In this document: one piece after another, positions 9,484 to 18,439 of the stretch | How the letters are laid out: each line of letters starts with the position of its first letter | Position numbering within the stretch: position 1 is the first letter of the stretch | From: Eubacterium sp. | GTDB lineage: Bacteria; Bacillota; Clostridia; Lachnospirales; Lachnospiraceae | DNA: 56,159 nt | Direction of reading: 5' to 3' | Assembly: GCA_017472565.1 (NCBI GenBank) | Contig: JAFUPY010000121.1 | Span: 1-56,159, forward strand | Position numbers and translations under genes: made by a program | Notes under the pieces: generated by a model | What the model was told of the DNA's origin: nothing | The model's database searches: none | Seen by the model: the letters and a program-made list of their open reading frames with translations, nothing else

Positions 9484-9665
9484 ATTATAAAATCAACGTT
9501 TTTTTGCAAACAGAGTCTATCTTGTTCAATATTTTTCCGAGTTTTAAAATATCTTGCAGTTATTTTTACTACCAAACCCCATGTTTTCGTTTTTGTCTTT
9601 TTCTTTTTTTAAATATCTTGCAAAAATATTTTCTAAAAGCTGGAAATCGTCTGAAAAATCTTGCA
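9484..9665. promoter_or_regulatory. divergent regulatory region with four phased ATCTTG(CA) repeats
   Basis: Between the ubiD1 operon and araC1 four direct repeats of ATCTTGCA (the first is ATCTTGTT) start at 9519, 9551, 9615 and 9658. The spacings are 32, 64 and 43 nt, close to 3, 6 and 4 turns of the helix, so all face the same side of the DNA. The last three share an A-rich left and T-rich right flank. A minus-strand -10 TATAAT lies at 9484-9489 without a good -35, as expected for an activated promoter. I infer binding sites for the adjacent AraC proteins. Confidence 0.65.
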
Positions 9666-9724
9666 TTTCCCATTTTTTTAAGCTTAAATTTAAAGTAAGG
9701 TGAGGGGTAAAAAAGGAGGATTTT

Positions 9725-10573
9725 ATGTTTGTTTATAAGTTTGAAACCTCAGAAGAGCATATTTTTGAAGACAATCAACTTCCTTTTCTTGCAAGAATTT
9801 CTTTAAGCAGGGACGATTATCAATGGACATCCCCAATCGATGTGCATAATGACAAGTTAGAAATTGCATTTATAGAGAAGGGCATTGCCTATTATACCAT
9901 TGACATGAATACGGTAACTGCCAAAGCAGGGGAAGTCATCATCATCAATCCGGGAACCCTTCACGCCGTTTCTTCCAGTACATCCGACCCCACCAGTATT
10001 TGGGTCCTCCATGCAAAGGATTTTAAAATCAAAGGTCTGGAGCCTAACATGCTCCTGAAAAACAGAAACTTTATTATTCTTGCCATGAAGGACAACCTCC
10101 AGTTTGTCCAGACATTGGTTAACGAAATCCGTTTTTTATATCAAAAAAGAGGCTTCGAGGCCTCCAAGATCGTTAATTTTGCTTTATGCATGCTAATGTC
10201 TTTACTATATGACATGCAGGAAGACGTGGAATTGATCATCCCGGACTCCTGCGACCATTTTGCAAAGGATATTATGTTGTATCTGAATGAAAACTATATG
10301 CGAAAACTCACCTTAGAAGGCATTGCAAAACATTTTCATATTAGTCCCAGTCACTTATCACACGAATTTACCAAGTATTTTTCCATCTCTCCAATCAATT
10401 ACCTGATCAATCGCAGATTATGCGAAGCAAAATGGAAACTGATAAGTACAAATGACTCTTTGGAGGAAGTAGCCTTTTCCCTGGGATATGATAATGTCAG
10501 TCATTTCAAAAATACATTTACCAAAAGAACCGGCTGTTCTCCATCCAAATACCGGGAACTTTATTCCGACTAA
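9725..10573 (+). CDS. AraC-family transcriptional regulator 1
   Basis: The 282-residue protein has an N-terminal cupin ligand-binding domain (residues about 25-100: VHNDKLEIAFIEKG, GEVIIINPGTLHAV) and a C-terminal double helix-turn-helix (about 180-280: LTLEGIAKHFHISPSHLSHEFTK, NRRLCEAKWKLI, EVAFSLGYDNVSHFKNTFTKRTG, SPSKYR). This layout is typical of activators of catabolic operons. The ATG has AGGAGG 5 nt upstream. It is divergent from the ubiD1-TRAP1 operon, which is its likely target, and is followed by a paralogue of the same architecture. Confidence 0.93.
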   Translation: MFVYKFETSEEHIFEDNQLPFLARISLSRDDYQWTSPIDVHNDKLEIAFIEKGIAYYTIDMNTVTAKAGEVIIINPGTLHAVSSSTSDPTSIWVLHAKDFKIKGLEPNMLLKNRNFIILAMKDNLQFVQTLVNEIRFLYQKRGFEASKIVNFALCMLMSLLYDMQEDVELIIPDSCDHFAKDIMLYLNENYMRKLTLEGIAKHFHISPSHLSHEFTKYFSISPINYLINRRLCEAKWKLISTNDSLEEVAFSLGYDNVSHFKNTFTKRTGCSPSKYRELYSD

Positions 10574-10739
10574 AACTAAAATTATTTGGAACATCATTCG
10601 GAATACCGGACCGTTATTATCTGAATTCCAGGTGTGTTTATTAATCTGGAAATTACATTTCATATACATTCCATAAAATTATTGTTTGCCCGTTTCCTAA
10701 TTAAAATAAGTATATCACTATTTAAGAGGTGCTATTTTC

Positions 10740-11678
10740 GTGATTTCATATGAATTTGAACCCCAAAACCAAAATCTTTCCTACTTTCAGGCCTCAACTT
10801 TTCCTCAAATTGCGCAGGTTTCCAAAACTCATGATGAACATAACTGGTTCGTACCTTCGCATATACACGATGACCAGGTTGAAATCGTCTATGTAGAACA
10901 CGGCATTGCTTACTACTCCGTAGATACCAGACCAATCGAAGTGCTTGCAGGGCAGATTTTGATCATTGACCCGGGAACAATCATCAGCGTAACTACCAAA
11001 GATACCATGCCGACAACCTATTGGGTTTTAAGAGCCACTAATTTTCAATTTCCCAATACCAAACCAAACGGTTTGTTAGAACAGGGGCAAAATTATTCCT
11101 TATTGGAAATTGAAACTTATATTCCGTTTGTAGTCTCTATGTTTCAATTCTTCAAAAATGGTTATGAACACGGTATCACGCAAAGCTCAGACGCCTATCA
11201 ATACGGACTTGCCTCTCTTTTGACTCTGTTATATGAAAAGCAGAAACAGAAAAATACGGAATCCACAGAAAAACATCCCCGCCCGGATCCATTCCTGCAA
11301 AACATGATTCGTTACATAGACAAGCACTTTGCAAGCCCGATTACGCTGCAGTCTTTGGCAGACCATTTTAACGCCAGCAGCAGTTATATCAGCCACCTTT
11401 TTTCTCAGGTGTTTGGTATCTCTCCTATCAACCATGTTATTGATAAAAGAATCTGCAACGCCAAGTGGATGTTAATCAGCACGTTGGATTCGGTGGAAAA
11501 AATTGCTGAAAATGTAGGATATAATAATACGTATTATTTCCAAAAACTGTTTGCACAGAGAATCGGCTGTTCTCCTGCTGATTACAGAAAATTGTACTCG
11601 GAAAATTCCTTTTTCCACAATTATAAAACAGCAAAATCCAGCATCTCGTCTGAAAAAGAAGAGGCCTTGCTTGAATAG
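10740..11678 (+). CDS. AraC-family transcriptional regulator 2 (paralogue of the preceding gene)
   Basis: The 312-residue protein has the same cupin plus AraC-type double helix-turn-helix as its neighbour (HIHDDQVEIVYVEHG, GQILIIDPGTI; LQSLADHFNASSSYISHLFSQ; SPADYRKLYSE). Corresponding stretches align along most of the length, so the two arose by tandem duplication and divergence. The start (GTG or TTG region at 10740) has AAGAGGTG upstream. The extra C-terminal tail (about 25 residues) is encoded by the left arm of the terminator hairpin, which reads through the stop codon. The two regulators could recognise different acids, or one could have taken over another operon. Confidence 0.9.
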   Translation: MISYEFEPQNQNLSYFQASTFPQIAQVSKTHDEHNWFVPSHIHDDQVEIVYVEHGIAYYSVDTRPIEVLAGQILIIDPGTIISVTTKDTMPTTYWVLRATNFQFPNTKPNGLLEQGQNYSLLEIETYIPFVVSMFQFFKNGYEHGITQSSDAYQYGLASLLTLLYEKQKQKNTESTEKHPRPDPFLQNMIRYIDKHFASPITLQSLADHFNASSSYISHLFSQVFGISPINHVIDKRICNAKWMLISTLDSVEKIAENVGYNNTYYFQKLFAQRIGCSPADYRKLYSENSFFHNYKTAKSSISSEKEEALLE

Positions 11679-11695
11679 CCAAGCAAAGCCTCTTC
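11658..11695. terminator. bidirectional terminator overlapping the araC2 stop codon
   Basis: GAAGAGGCCTTGCTTG pairs with CAAGCAAAGCCTCTTC with one mismatch; the TAG stop of araC2 (11676-11678) lies in the loop. T-rich tails are on both sides (TCTTTCTTATTTT on plus, TTCTTTTTC on minus). It separates araC2 from the convergent pnuC gene. Confidence 0.8.
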
Positions 11696-11734
11696 TCTTT
11701 CTTATTTTGAATCTATAAAATAATTCTTTATTTT

Positions 11735-12427
11735 CTATCCATTCTCCTTCTGCCGCCGCTGCATCCGGCGCCAGTTGTAAAATCCATACATGTCATTGAA
11801 CAAAAACATGACAAAACAGACAATCATCGGTGCATAGCTGATATCTTCCATGGAAGCCATGATCCACATGATGATCAACACGATATCGTTGCAGCCATAA
11901 GCTACCGCATAGTAAGGACTTCGCAGCATTAAAAAGCATGCCGCAAGGAAGCTGGTGGCCACGGAAATGGTACTGATTGTTAAGTTCGTAGTATTCGTTG
12001 CTCGAAGGACAAAAAACAATGCGATTGTTACCAACACGGTACAGATTCCAATCCACAAAAATCCTCGTTTTTTCAGCACCTGCACCTTTACTTCTTTTTC
12101 CGCGTAGGGATTTCTTAACCATGTCACAATGGATGCGATCGCGATTGGAAGTGCCATACACAAGAAGGTGATCATCTCACCATAATAGCGGAACTGAAAA
12201 GAAACCAGCGCGTACAGGATACAGAATGCTACTGTGATATACTGACCTGTCACATCTCCCTTTGCCATAAAAATCAGGGCGGATACTCCTACTACGGAAG
12301 ACGCCAGTGTCAGATAATCCCCCTGCCCCGCCAATAGATAGGACGCGGCTACGGCTACAATTGATATGATCCACAGGGTGCGTTCAAATTTTGTTAGATT
12401 TTTAATCGAACTTACAAATGTTTTCAT
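11735..12427 (-). CDS. pnuC: PnuC-like nicotinamide riboside/mononucleotide transporter
   Basis: The 230-residue integral membrane protein has seven or so helices and PnuC-type features: the helix-1 region ERTLWIISIVAVAASY, repeated aromatic/glycine positions in VSFQFRYYGEM, and the C-terminal NDMYGFYNWRRMQRRQ. PnuC proteins carry NAD precursors by facilitated diffusion. I chose the ATG at 12427 because AGAGGAAAAT precedes it; the longer frame has no ribosome binding site. It lies 48 nt downstream of a PanE-like gene and is probably cotranscribed with it. No NAD kinase or NadR gene is adjacent. Confidence 0.85.
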   Translation of the reverse strand: MKTFVSSIKNLTKFERTLWIISIVAVAASYLLAGQGDYLTLASSVVGVSALIFMAKGDVTGQYITVAFCILYALVSFQFRYYGEMITFLCMALPIAIASIVTWLRNPYAEKEVKVQVLKKRGFLWIGICTVLVTIALFFVLRATNTTNLTISTISVATSFLAACFLMLRSPYYAVAYGCNDIVLIIMWIMASMEDISYAPMIVCFVMFLFNDMYGFYNWRRMQRRQKENG

Positions 12428-12475
12428 ATTTTCCTCTTTTGCGAAATTTGTCACATCCGGCATTTGTTTCCATCT

Positions 12476-13414
12476 TTATTCATAATCAAAAGCTCCATCA
12501 TTTTTCTCTTCCAGAGCCTTAATGGCATGATATGCAAACTCGTTGTATGGTGTTGGAATATTCAACTCTTTTCCCAGTCGTATGACTGTGCCGGCAAACA
12601 TATCAATCTCTGTATGTCTCCCAGCGTCTAAATCCTGCAAGGTAGAATAACGGGCGTAAGGTGCCGACACATTGCGTCTTGTCTCCAGACCTGGAAGTTC
12701 CCAGATATCAATCCCCTTGGCCTGAGCAATTGTTGCCACCTCGCCTCGTAGTCCCATCATAATATGACGGACATGTTCACTGTCAAAATATGCCGCCGCT
12801 CCACAGTCCACGATCGCCTGTGGCAAATTGCGACTCACATTAAAAGCAAATTTGTACCAGATATCCTGCATGATATTTTCACTCATCTGATAATGCAGCG
12901 GGGTATCATCAAACAATTCTTTGACCGCCAGCATGCGAGGGCTTGGACTGGATTGTCCGTCTTCGCCAAAGGTCAGCCCCAGTGTAATCTTAGGATCATA
13001 TTTGACAGAAGAGCCTACGCGCTGGGAAGATATCTTCATATTGGAAAAAAGAATCCGCTCCATGCCAATTCGGCTGCCGATAATTTCTTCACTATCCACC
13101 CCATTCAAGGTACTGATAACAATGGTATGCTCTGCCACAATTGCTGCAATATCGTCAAGGATATCCGGCAATGCCGTATACTTTGTCGCAATCAGCAACA
13201 AGTCCGCTCCATGGGCCTCCTGTGGAGTTTTTACATGCAATTTATAATTCTTATCATTGATAAAGATGCCCTCCGTCTTCAGACGGGCTTTTCGCTCATC
13301 CTTGGCAATGATCCAAAGATTTTCTCCCAGTTTTTCCTGCAGTCCCCAGAAAAAATAACTTCCTACAGCGCCAACACCAAGAATAGCTACGGTTTTGATC
13401 TGTTTTTGCTTCAT
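12476..13414 (-). CDS. ketopantoate reductase family (PanE/ApbA) oxidoreductase
   Basis: The 312-residue protein opens with an NADPH-binding Rossmann loop (VAILGVGAVGSYFFWGL) and has the family's IATKYTALPD and TLNGVDSEEIIG segments, with a helical C-terminal domain containing WYKFAFNVSRN, where the catalytic Lys and Asn lie. PanE reduces 2-dehydropantoate to pantoate, but many PanE-like proteins act on other 2-oxoacids. The ATG at 13414 has AAAAGGTG upstream; a GTG three codons earlier is possible. It has no panB, panC or panD neighbours, so the pantoate assignment is uncertain. Its position between two aromatic-acid operons may be accidental. Confidence 0.82.
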   Translation of the reverse strand: MKQKQIKTVAILGVGAVGSYFFWGLQEKLGENLWIIAKDERKARLKTEGIFINDKNYKLHVKTPQEAHGADLLLIATKYTALPDILDDIAAIVAEHTIVISTLNGVDSEEIIGSRIGMERILFSNMKISSQRVGSSVKYDPKITLGLTFGEDGQSSPSPRMLAVKELFDDTPLHYQMSENIMQDIWYKFAFNVSRNLPQAIVDCGAAAYFDSEHVRHIMMGLRGEVATIAQAKGIDIWELPGLETRRNVSAPYARYSTLQDLDAGRHTEIDMFAGTVIRLGKELNIPTPYNEFAYHAIKALEEKNDGAFDYE

Positions 13415-13597
13415 AATTGTCACCTTTTAATATAAATCTGTTTGTCTTACGCAAGTGCTTCTCATTATAACATTTCCCGGCTTACAAGTATACCCAAAAT
13501 CTTTTTCTACAAAAACATCCCCAAACCTGCTTGTGGCATGATAAATGTGTTTCTTTTGGTGCAGCAACTTTTGCTACATTGAAAATGCTGATATTCA

Positions 13598-15043
13598 TTA
13601 CATCCACTCAGATACATCTACATCCATAAATATGGCTCTGGTCATCTCTTCCTTCGCATCAAATGGCACAGTGCAATCATAAATTGCTTTTGTTCCCAAT
13701 CCCTCTGTCCGAATACTTGAATCATAGAATTTCTTCTGGGTTGGATCTGCCTTATGGCAACGAATATTTGAAATTGTACTCATATCCATCTCTGGCTTAA
13801 ATCGAGTGTTAAAAGCCCACATAACATCATTTGGATCAAAAATATCCACATCCTCATCTACAAGGAATATGTTTTTTAATTCCGTGCACGCTCCAAAGGC
13901 TATGAGAGCTGCCTGTTTCTGCTTGCCTTCATCTTCTGCTCCCTCTTTTTTAACCTGCAAGATAGCCATTAGCTTCCCACCGCCACCTGGAGGGCAATAG
14001 ACATTTTTCACTTTTCCTGGCAAAGCTCTGGATGTCATTTGTAAAATACTTGCCTCTTCTGCAATACCTGCCATATTTACATGCTCTTCACTGGCCCCAA
14101 TACACACTTGCATAATCGGATTCGTTCTGCAAGTAATGGCCTTTACCTTAAGCACCGGGAAAACTCTGGCAGCACCATTGTATCCAACAAATTCTGGGAT
14201 TGACCGTCCTGTGTGAGTATGCTGATCTTCAGACACTTTCTCTTCTATGCTTAATTCACCTTCAATTACATACTCCGCATTGGCAATGGCATACTCCTCA
14301 ATGGTTTTGCATTTCACCAACTCGACAGGCTGTTTGCGAATCGCACCAGCAACAGCAAGCTCATCAAAACCAAGAGGTGTTGTTGGCGACTGGAAACAAG
14401 CAGCAATACTAATCGCCGGATCGACACCAATACTAATGGAAATTGGAAATGCTTTGCCAAGTTTCTTTGCTTTTTGATAAAACGCTCCCATGTGCCGAAA
14501 TCCGCCAAATCCAACCGTCATAGTGTCGCGTCCCTGTAGACACATTCTGTGATGAGCAATGTTGGATTCCCCTGTCTCAGGATCATGAGTATAACACAAC
14601 CCCATAGTAATATATGGGCCAGCATCTCGTTCTGTATTCAATGGTGCTGGAAGAATTTTCCTAATATCAAATTCCGGATCATCAGCATAATATACATTCT
14701 CCTGACAAGCAGCCTTTGCATCTATTACAACAGGATTTACCGGATGTTCTACCGCATCCAAAAAAGCATATCCCAAACGTTCTGGCTCGATGCCCAGCAT
14801 AAGACCCACTCTGTCTCGATGACCCAAAAGGCCAATCAGTACACTGGAAGCCTTATACCCTTTTACATTCTTGAACAACATAGCTGGCCCAAGCTGTGTT
14901 GGTCTCTTCACCGTTCCCCCAGCACCAATCCTTCGATAGATGCCCGCGATTTCAGCTCTTGCATCCACAAGGCGATCTGTTTCAAGATATTGTCCATCCT
15001 GCTGTTTTATTACTTCTATTGCACTTCGTAAATCAAATGTCAT
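13598..15043 (-). CDS. UbiD-family (AroY-like) aromatic acid decarboxylase 2
   Basis: The 481-residue prFMN-dependent decarboxylase is a paralogue of the one at 7967-9436. The opening (DLRSAIE, GIYRRIGAGGTVKRPTQ) and active-site stretch (AHHRMCLQ, GGFRHMG, AEYVIEGELSIEE) match position for position. I chose the ATG at 15043 with TAGGAGAAG upstream. It is the last gene of the TRAP2 operon, behind a terminator-like hairpin. This operon and the benzoyl-CoA-reductase-like operon share an operator, so this enzyme may work on the same pathway, for example removing a carboxyl from an aromatic dicarboxylate or its CoA ester, as UbiD-like phthaloyl-CoA decarboxylases do. The substrate is inferred only. 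Confidence 0.92.
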   Translation of the reverse strand: MTFDLRSAIEVIKQQDGQYLETDRLVDARAEIAGIYRRIGAGGTVKRPTQLGPAMLFKNVKGYKASSVLIGLLGHRDRVGLMLGIEPERLGYAFLDAVEHPVNPVVIDAKAACQENVYYADDPEFDIRKILPAPLNTERDAGPYITMGLCYTHDPETGESNIAHHRMCLQGRDTMTVGFGGFRHMGAFYQKAKKLGKAFPISISIGVDPAISIAACFQSPTTPLGFDELAVAGAIRKQPVELVKCKTIEEYAIANAEYVIEGELSIEEKVSEDQHTHTGRSIPEFVGYNGAARVFPVLKVKAITCRTNPIMQVCIGASEEHVNMAGIAEEASILQMTSRALPGKVKNVYCPPGGGGKLMAILQVKKEGAEDEGKQKQAALIAFGACTELKNIFLVDEDVDIFDPNDVMWAFNTRFKPEMDMSTISNIRCHKADPTQKKFYDSSIRTEGLGTKAIYDCTVPFDAKEEMTRAIFMDVDVSEWM

Positions 15044-15065
15044 TTTACTTCTCCTACTTAAAAAA

Positions 15066-15097
15066 GGGAATCGCACTGCTTCCACAATACGATTCCC
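15066..15097 (-). terminator. terminator or attenuator between dctP2 and ubiD2
   Basis: GGGAATCG (15066-15073) pairs with CGATTCCC (15090-15097). On the minus strand TTTTTT follows at once, and the ubiD2 ribosome binding site begins only a few bases later. This is the shape of an intrinsic terminator inside an operon, so ubiD2 is probably expressed at a lower level than the transporter or is conditionally read through. Confidence 0.7.
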
Positions 15098-15149
15098 TGT
15101 ACTGCTTAATCTAGATTATATCAAACAATTCTACATCAAGACAGGTTTA

Positions 15150-16208
15150 TTATTTTGCATTCCAATCTTTAATCAGATCAATCAACTTAAGACCTTTATC
15201 TGTACAGTTCTTAGAAATTTCCTCAAAAATTGTATCTACATCATCCAAAAATGCTGCTTCTTCAGCTTCTGTCAGATAGTATACTTCTGCATTGCCATCG
15301 TAGAACTGCTGTGTGTATTTTTCAAGATATTCCTGACCAATTTTCTGACCTTCTGTTAAGTAAATCTTAGATGCTTCTTCAACCCATGCCTGCTCTTCCG
15401 CTGACAAACTGTTCCATGTATCACCTGCCATAACCATAGACGCAACACTATTTGTGGTATTAAAGAATGTAACATATGGAGCAACTTCATACAGTTTGAA
15501 AGATCCAACTACACCATAAGCGGTTAATGTACCCTGCACCATGTTACGCTCTAAACCAGTTGTAAGATCGCCCATATCCATAGTTGTTGCGGATGCTCCC
15601 CAAAGTTCGAATAGTCTTCCAAGATACTGACCAGCTGAACGATAAGCTTTTCCTTCTAAATCTGCTGGGCTTTTTACTAATTTTTCATTAGAAACGATAA
15701 CTGCCTGGCAGGACTGATTTAATGCCAGATATTTTAAGTTGTAATCAGAATAGATAGAATCTAATGTATCATGAAGAGCTGCTTCAAACTCAATAAAGGT
15801 TGTCGTATCTTCTGTATCTTCATAAGAGAAAACACCTGGTAAATCCATTGCAGCTACATCAGGAATCATAGAACATGCTGTAGATGGTGTAAGATGTGCG
15901 ATGTCTACAGTTCCAGATGTTAATGCTTCAAGAGCTTCTGAGTCTGTTGCAAGTGTTCCGCTGGCATATACCTTTGCTGTAAGCTGTCCACCACTGACTT
16001 CTGCCAGTGCATCTGCAAATGCCTGATATTTGTAATAGTTGTCACTGCCTTCTGGATTACCGATACTGATTGTAAGTTCTCGTGCTTCCCCTGAAGTTCC
16101 AGCCTGTCCTGATGATCCACCAGGTGTTGATTGTTCGTTGCTGCCGCAGCCAGCTAAGCAACCTACTGCTAAACCTGCTGTCAACAAAAGTGCTAAAATC
16201 TTTTTCAT
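15150..16208 (-). CDS. TRAP transporter substrate-binding lipoprotein (DctP type), system 2
   Basis: The 352-residue exported binding protein has a lipoprotein signal (Lys-Lys then a hydrophobic run ending LAGC), then LTISIGNPEGSDNYYKYQAFADAL, a DctP-type opening strand and helix. Middle motifs include GKAYRSAGQYLGRLFELWGASATTMDMGDLTTGLERNMVQGT, which aligns with the ligand-binding segment of DctP proteins. It is clearly different in sequence from the system 1 protein, so the ligands may differ. I prefer the ATG at 16208, which begins the signal peptide; an ATG ten codons earlier (16238) also has AAAGGAG before it and cannot be excluded. Confidence 0.9.
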   Translation of the reverse strand: MKKILALLLTAGLAVGCLAGCGSNEQSTPGGSSGQAGTSGEARELTISIGNPEGSDNYYKYQAFADALAEVSGGQLTAKVYASGTLATDSEALEALTSGTVDIAHLTPSTACSMIPDVAAMDLPGVFSYEDTEDTTTFIEFEAALHDTLDSIYSDYNLKYLALNQSCQAVIVSNEKLVKSPADLEGKAYRSAGQYLGRLFELWGASATTMDMGDLTTGLERNMVQGTLTAYGVVGSFKLYEVAPYVTFFNTTNSVASMVMAGDTWNSLSAEEQAWVEEASKIYLTEGQKIGQEYLEKYTQQFYDGNAEVYYLTEAEEAAFLDDVDTIFEEISKNCTDKGLKLIDLIKDWNAK

Positions 16209-16282
16209 ACCTTCCTTTGCATAGTAATTTATTACCATGCTCTCCTTTCTTTTTTTATTTTGTAAAACCCTTATATCCTAAA

Positions 16283-17644
16283 TTACATAGAATTTGGAAT
16301 AACTAAAGCAATCTGTGGGAAGAAATTCAGGATTGCTAAGCCAAGCAACAATACTGCCACGTATGGGAGAGATCCCTTTATAATAGATCCCATCTCTGCC
16401 TTCGTTGTGTTCTTCAGAACGAACAGGTTCAGACCCACTGGCGGTGTAATCATACCAATTTCAACGCAAAGTGTAGAAACAACACCAATCCACAACGGAT
16501 CAAACCCAAGTGCAACCAATGTAGGGAATACAAATGGAATTGTAAGTACAACCATACTTCCTGGTGACATCAGCATACCAAGCACGAACCAAAGTATATA
16601 CAGAATCAACATTACAACCCATCTGTTAACACCAGATGAAATAATCATGGCTGCAAGATCAGAAGCAATTCCTAATCGTGTGATTACCTGACTTAAGCAA
16701 AGACCGGTAATCATCATAAATAACATCATGGATGATGTACTTGTAGTAGCTACCATTGTATTAAGGAACACTTTTCCATTCATTCGCTTCATAAGCAGAA
16801 GAATGATAATTGCACCAAAAACGCCAATACCAGCGGCCTCTGTAGGCGTTGCAATACCCATATACATACATCCGATTACAATTACAATCAGTGCTACTGC
16901 TGGCAACGCAAGTTTCAAATCATACCCAATTGAAGTCTTTCTCTGGTCCATTTCATTTGGAACAGTTGCACGCTGCTCGTCATCCAGTGCAAACATGCCG
17001 CCTCTAGAAGCATATTTCTCTTCACCAATCAGAGCTGGATTAAAACGTACTCGAATAACGACAGAAACACACATAAGTACTGCCAGCATAATACCTGGCA
17101 ATAAACCTGCCATAAGCAATTTAACGATAGAGGTTTCTGTTAAAATACCAAACTGTACAAATGTTAAACTTGGTGGAATCATGATGCCTAACGTGCCACC
17201 GCCAGCCACCGTGCCAATTGCAAAAGATTTTCTGTAACGTCTCTTTGTCATCTCATCGATGGAAACTTTACCAATCGCTGCTGCTGTTGCTGGAGAAGAT
17301 CCACAAAGTGCAGCAAAGATTGTACACGCTATAGTTGTACTGATAGCTAATCCACCTTTTAATTTCTTAAGCCACTTATTAATAACATAGTATATATCTT
17401 GCGCTATATTCCCTCGCGTCAGGAACTCGGCCATCATGATAAACAACGGTGCAATCAACTGGTTTGCACTTACTACCTGCCCATATGCCGTAGTAGCAAA
17501 CGATGGTACGAATTTCATACCGACAAACATTGCCATACAAACAATTGCAGTAAAACCCATGGAGCCAGAAACAGGAGCACCTATTGCCAAGGTTATAAGC
17601 AAGAGAATAACTACAAAAACGATCATTAAAATCATATCATTCAT
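16283..17644 (-). CDS. TRAP transporter large permease subunit (DctM type), system 2
   Basis: The 453-residue polytopic membrane protein carries DctM signatures: PLFIMMAEFLTRG, GGTLGIMIPPSLTFVQFGI, GMLMSPGSMVVLTIPFVFP and ITPPVGLNLFVLK. A longer central cytoplasmic loop (about residues 200-235, EEKYASRGG) distinguishes it from the system 1 protein. GAGAGGAA precedes the ATG. It lies 23 nt after the small subunit and works with it and the binding protein in uptake of an organic anion. Confidence 0.93.
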   Translation of the reverse strand: MNDMILMIVFVVILLLITLAIGAPVSGSMGFTAIVCMAMFVGMKFVPSFATTAYGQVVSANQLIAPLFIMMAEFLTRGNIAQDIYYVINKWLKKLKGGLAISTTIACTIFAALCGSSPATAAAIGKVSIDEMTKRRYRKSFAIGTVAGGGTLGIMIPPSLTFVQFGILTETSIVKLLMAGLLPGIMLAVLMCVSVVIRVRFNPALIGEEKYASRGGMFALDDEQRATVPNEMDQRKTSIGYDLKLALPAVALIVIVIGCMYMGIATPTEAAGIGVFGAIIILLLMKRMNGKVFLNTMVATTSTSSMMLFMMITGLCLSQVITRLGIASDLAAMIISSGVNRWVVMLILYILWFVLGMLMSPGSMVVLTIPFVFPTLVALGFDPLWIGVVSTLCVEIGMITPPVGLNLFVLKNTTKAEMGSIIKGSLPYVAVLLLGLAILNFFPQIALVIPNSM

Positions 17645-17667
17645 TTTTCTATTCCTCTCTTTCTATT

Positions 17668-18180
17668 TTATAGGTACTGATCTTCTCCGCTCAGTAGATC
17701 CAAAATAATAAAGATTAACGTAATTAACATGAGAATCGTACCGAGCATCATGCCCGCATATAACACAGAAATTGGTATTGGATGTGTTGCCTGTGTCATC
17801 TGGTTATACATCATAGCCTTTTGCGTTAAACCTACAGCACCATACAAAATAACAACAAGGAAAATAAATGTTATAACATACCCAGCAATAGACATGATTC
17901 TACGTGGTATTCTCTTTGCTCCCTTTGTCTTCTTATCAACCCAGTCCTTAACCATGTCTACACCAACATGGGAACCCTCCTGGAACGCGTAGGAACTACC
18001 CAAGAAAATGGACCACACAAGCAAATAGCAACATACATTTAATGACCAGGATGTAGGGCTATTAAACACATAACGCGCAACTGCCTCATAAACAGAGAGA
18101 AATGCAATTACTAATGCCAGCACACCGGCAACTGCAGCAATCGCCTTGTTAATTTTTCCCCATATTTTAGGGTATTTCAT
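17668..18180 (-). CDS. TRAP transporter small permease subunit (DctQ type), system 2
   Basis: The 170-residue protein has four hydrophobic segments and the usual DctQ landmarks (YEAVARYVFNSPTSWS, FQEGSHVGVDMVKDWV). It is the first gene of the Q-M-P-UbiD operon. Two ATG codons lie near the start; I chose 18180 because GGAGG is then 8 nt upstream, whereas the ATG at 18186 would be only 2 nt from it. A palindromic operator lies about 105 nt upstream. Confidence 0.9.
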   Translation of the reverse strand: MKYPKIWGKINKAIAAVAGVLALVIAFLSVYEAVARYVFNSPTSWSLNVCCYLLVWSIFLGSSYAFQEGSHVGVDMVKDWVDKKTKGAKRIPRRIMSIAGYVITFIFLVVILYGAVGLTQKAMMYNQMTQATHPIPISVLYAGMMLGTILMLITLIFIILDLLSGEDQYL

Positions 18181-18290
18181 TTTCATTTCCTCCTTTCTCC
18201 TGAATAAAACTTTGGCCAGCCAATCTTTTATTGTCTATATGTTCATTTTAAAACATCTGAACCTTCAAGCAATTCAATTTGCGTTCTCTT

Positions 18291-18317
18291 ATTCCAAACT
18301 GGAATTAAAAACGGAAT
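18291..18317. promoter_or_regulatory. operator of the TRAP2-ubiD2 operon, shared with the reductase operon
   Basis: The 15-bp palindrome ATTCC-N5-GGAAT (18291-18305) is followed 7 nt later by a third half-site GGAAT (18313-18317). The same arrangement occurs at 26796-26823 before the reductase operon, at nearly the same distance from the first start codon. Further TTCC and GGAA half-sites follow at about 18329 and 18358. The probable reader is the LysR protein encoded at 18440-19372. Confidence 0.7.
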
Positions 18318-18439
18318 AACTTATACAATTCCACAAACTGTCTGTCTTTTTACCATTTGGAATATTTTGTCATCCCTATGCAAAAAACATGAAGTCTATG
18401 CAAATTTAATTGTTCTTTGCATAGACCCCACTATAATTT

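Noticed and set aside
9519-9665. CRISPR-like repeats
   Set aside because: The repeats are 8-12 nt, irregularly spaced and without spacers of constant length. They fit operator half-sites.
10574-10739. A copy of the ATTCC/GGAAT operator between the two araC genes
   Set aside because: TGGAAC and CGGAAT half-sites occur here but not in the ATTCC-N5-GGAAT layout, so I do not count it as a regulon member.
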